Both the position numbers and the translations under genes were made by a program. Under the pieces are notes generated by a model, which did no database searches, was not told the DNA's origin, and saw only the letters and a program-made list of their open reading frames with translations. DNA of 64,000 nt from Defluviicoccus sp046348835 (GTDB taxonomy: Bacteria; Pseudomonadota; Alphaproteobacteria; Rhodospirillales; Defluviicoccaceae), in NCBI GenBank assembly GCA_046348835.1, contig JAXMDM010000003.1, forward strand, positions 682,001 through 746,000, read 5' to 3'. Below, piece by piece: positions 62,387-64,000 of the stretch; position 1 is the first letter of the stretch, and each line of letters begins with the position of its first letter.

Positions 62387-63217
62387 ATGCAGCTCGAGGT
62401 GATCAGCCGCCGGCCGAAGGGGGCGGCGCAGGCGACGCCGTTGCTGTTCGTGCACGGCGCCTACGGAGGCGCCTGGATATGGGAGGAGCATTTCCTCCCG
62501 TACTTCGCCGAACGGGGCTACGCGGCGTACGCGCTGTCGTTGCGCGGCCACGGTCGCAGCGAGGGCAGGGAGCGGCTGGCCTTCGCCCGGCTCGGCGATT
62601 ACGTCGCCGACGTTGAGCGGGTGATGGCGGATCTCGACCGGCCGCCGGTCCTCATCGGGCATTCCATGGGCGGCATGGTGGTGCAGAAGGTCCTGCACCG
62701 GCGGCGGCTACCGGCGGCGGTGCTGATGGCGTCGGCGCCGCCCCACGGCATGGTTCCGAGCCTGTTCGGGATGATCTGGACCGATCCGGGGCTGTTCTGG
62801 GATTTGGCGATGATGGAGGCGGCGGGGGCGGACGGGACGGCCAGTCCGAGCGTCCGCCGCGCGCTCTTCTCCCCTGGGGTGCCGGACGCCGAGGTGGACC
62901 GCTACATGCGCCGGTTCCGGGCGGAATCCATCGCCGTGATCCTCGATCTGATGGGACTGGACCTGCCGCCGTCGACGCCTTGCCTGGACATTCCGGTGTT
63001 GGTGCTGGGGGCGGAGGACGATCACTTCGTCTTTCCCGGGGCGGTGGCGGAGACCGCCCGCACCTACCGCACCGAGGGCGAGATTTTTCAGGGAATGGCC
63101 CACGCGATGATGGTGGACCGGCGTTGGCGGGATGTGGCCGAGCGGATCGCCGAATGGCTGTCGACCGCACTCGCGGCCCGCGGCCACCGCCGTCCGTCCG
63201 CCGTCCAGTCGGCCTGA
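62387..63217 (+). CDS. Alpha/beta hydrolase
   Basis: 276 residues from the ATG at 62387; an upstream ATG (62342) adds 15 residues. Fold markers: LLFVHGAYGGAWIWEEHFLP (oxyanion HG), the nucleophile Ser in IGHSMGGMVVQ, the acid Asp in LGAEDDHFVF, and the His in QGMAHAMMV. Cytoplasmic esterase/lipase-like enzyme; the substrate cannot be told. Divergent from the methyltransferase. Confidence 0.9.
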   Translation: MQLEVISRRPKGAAQATPLLFVHGAYGGAWIWEEHFLPYFAERGYAAYALSLRGHGRSEGRERLAFARLGDYVADVERVMADLDRPPVLIGHSMGGMVVQKVLHRRRLPAAVLMASAPPHGMVPSLFGMIWTDPGLFWDLAMMEAAGADGTASPSVRRALFSPGVPDAEVDRYMRRFRAESIAVILDLMGLDLPPSTPCLDIPVLVLGAEDDHFVFPGAVAETARTYRTEGEIFQGMAHAMMVDRRWRDVAERIAEWLSTALAARGHRRPSAVQSA

Positions 63218-63485
63218 CCGATCGGCTGGACGACCGCCTCGCCGGTGGCGCAACTCCGGCCGCGTGTGTCGTCAGCCCTTGCGGTCGCTGCTGTTCGTCC
63301 GTACCTCCTGCTTGCCGCGGCAGAGGGCCGCGACAGAGGGCGACGTCGTCCGCGGTACGGTCGGTTGACCCGTCGGCGATCAGGTTTTGATTGATTTCAT
63401 CGCCGGCTCTGGTTGATTCGGGCCGGCCGCAGTGAATACGTGGGCGCGGATCCGGCCACACGACTCAGAAGGGAGACCGACGAGA

Positions 63486-64000
63486 GTGACGAACGACGCC
63501 ATGCCCCGACGTCGCTTCCCGAGCGCGGGCGTGCTGGGAATCGCCCTTTGCCTATGCGCTTTCGTATACCTGCTGGTGCCGACGCCGGGACGAGCGGCGA
63601 TGGACGCCGCGTCCGCCCGTTCCTTCATCGAAGGGCTGGCCGACAACGCCATCGCCGCGCTGACGCCGCCCGACATCCCGCAGGCGGAGCGTGAGGCGCG
63701 GGCCCGGGAATTGCTGCGACAGAACTTCGCCGTGGAGACGATCGGCCAATTCGTCCTCGGCCGCTACTGGCGGACGGCCACCCCCGACGAGCGGACCGAG
63801 TACCTCAAGCTGTTCGAGGAACTCATCGTCTCTACCTACGTGGATCGTTTCAAACGCTACACCGGCCAGGGACTGAAGGTGACCGGCAGTGTCGATCAGC
63901 CGGACGGCGACGTGCTGGTCAATTCCGAGATCGAGCGCACGGGTGCCGCACCCGTCTCCATCGCTTGGCGTGTCCGCGACCAGGACGGGCGTCCGCAGAT
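63486..64000 (+). CDS. MlaC/Ttg2D-family phospholipid-binding protein, 5' part
   Basis: Partial, running off the end of the window. Start GTG at 63486 (GGGAG site 10 nt upstream) or ATG at 63501. Signal peptide about residues 15-40 from the GTG (VLGIALCLCAFVYLLV...GRAA). The mature part has NFAVETIGQFVLGRYWRTAT and FEELIVSTYVDRFKRYTG, typical of MlaC-type periplasmic proteins that shuttle phospholipids between membranes. HpnM, a hopanoid-locus relative, is the alternative. The neighbouring genes that would decide this are beyond the window. Confidence 0.85.
   Translation, partial: MTNDAMPRRRFPSAGVLGIALCLCAFVYLLVPTPGRAAMDAASARSFIEGLADNAIAALTPPDIPQAEREARARELLRQNFAVETIGQFVLGRYWRTATPDERTEYLKLFEELIVSTYVDRFKRYTGQGLKVTGSVDQPDGDVLVNSEIERTGAAPVSIAWRVRDQDGRPQ

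Noticed and set aside
1..64000. tRNA, rRNA, CRISPR array or complete insertion sequence
   Set aside because: None was recognised on either strand: no repeat-spacer periodicity, no transposase motif and no cloverleaf-like segments in the intergenic gaps that were read.

Overview
The window is high-GC DNA (by eye close to 70% G+C, not computed) that looks like an alphaproteobacterial chromosome, most plausibly Rhodospirillales. The evidence is a 5-aminolevulinate synthase of the Shemin pathway (hemA), the block eno-kdsA-pyrG-secG-tpiA facing ppiD-trpE, and lipid A/KDO and Mla-type envelope genes. Abundant glycogen genes plus a PHA-depolymerase-like enzyme would suit a storage-polymer accumulator. 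A Defluviicoccus-like organism is a guess, not a result.

Layout. 1-5.6 kb: 3' end of tyrS, a CHAP lipoprotein, an Atm1-type ABC exporter and a chemoreceptor. 5.7-14.6 kb: core block eno, kdsA, pyrG, secG, tpiA (minus strand) and ppiD, trpE (plus strand). 14.6-16.0 kb: an insertion of toxin-antitoxin-like genes (small protein + XRE regulator, hicBA) directly after trpE. 16.0-24.0 kb: hemA, a class III aminotransferase, a thioredoxin-NHL protein, a universal stress protein, a type-2 PHA depolymerase-like esterase and ahcY. 24.0-27.1 kb: a secreted EF-hand protein divergent from an OmpR-type two-component system, with helically phased repeats between them. 27.2-32.2 kb: exopolysaccharide genes (O-antigen ligase/polymerase-like, Wza-like lipoprotein, outer-membrane barrel, two accessory proteins). 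32.5-38.1 kb: PPP-type phosphatase, then glgM-like synthase, a GH13 protein and glgE. 38.1-40.6 kb: an AT-rich foreign gene broken by one stop codon, flanked by vapB/vapC remnants and palindromic repeats. 40.6-44.1 kb: glutaminase, MFS transporter, proteasome-type peptidase. 44.2-61.5 kb: GH57 branching-enzyme-like gene overlapping a DUF4912 gene, CorA/ZntB transporter, lipoprotein, two CBS-domain proteins, a second GH57 enzyme, glgA, glgP and a glgB-like gene. 61.6-64 kb: MT-A70 methyltransferase, alpha/beta hydrolase and the start of an MlaC-family protein.

How the genes fit together. About 28 kb (33.4-61.5) carries alpha-glucan genes in several transcription units. Two elongation routes lie side by side: maltose-1-phosphate (GlgM-like synthase to GlgE) and direct ADP-glucose transfer (GlgA). 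GlgP degrades the polymer. The canonical GH13 branching enzyme appears catalytically dead: the nucleophile Asp is Gly and the region-IV Asp is Gln. The GH57 protein at 44.2 kb, which keeps both GH57 carboxylates, is therefore the best candidate for the working branching enzyme. glgC and treS are not in the window.

All functional calls come from reading the translated sequence and remembered family motifs. No database search was run.
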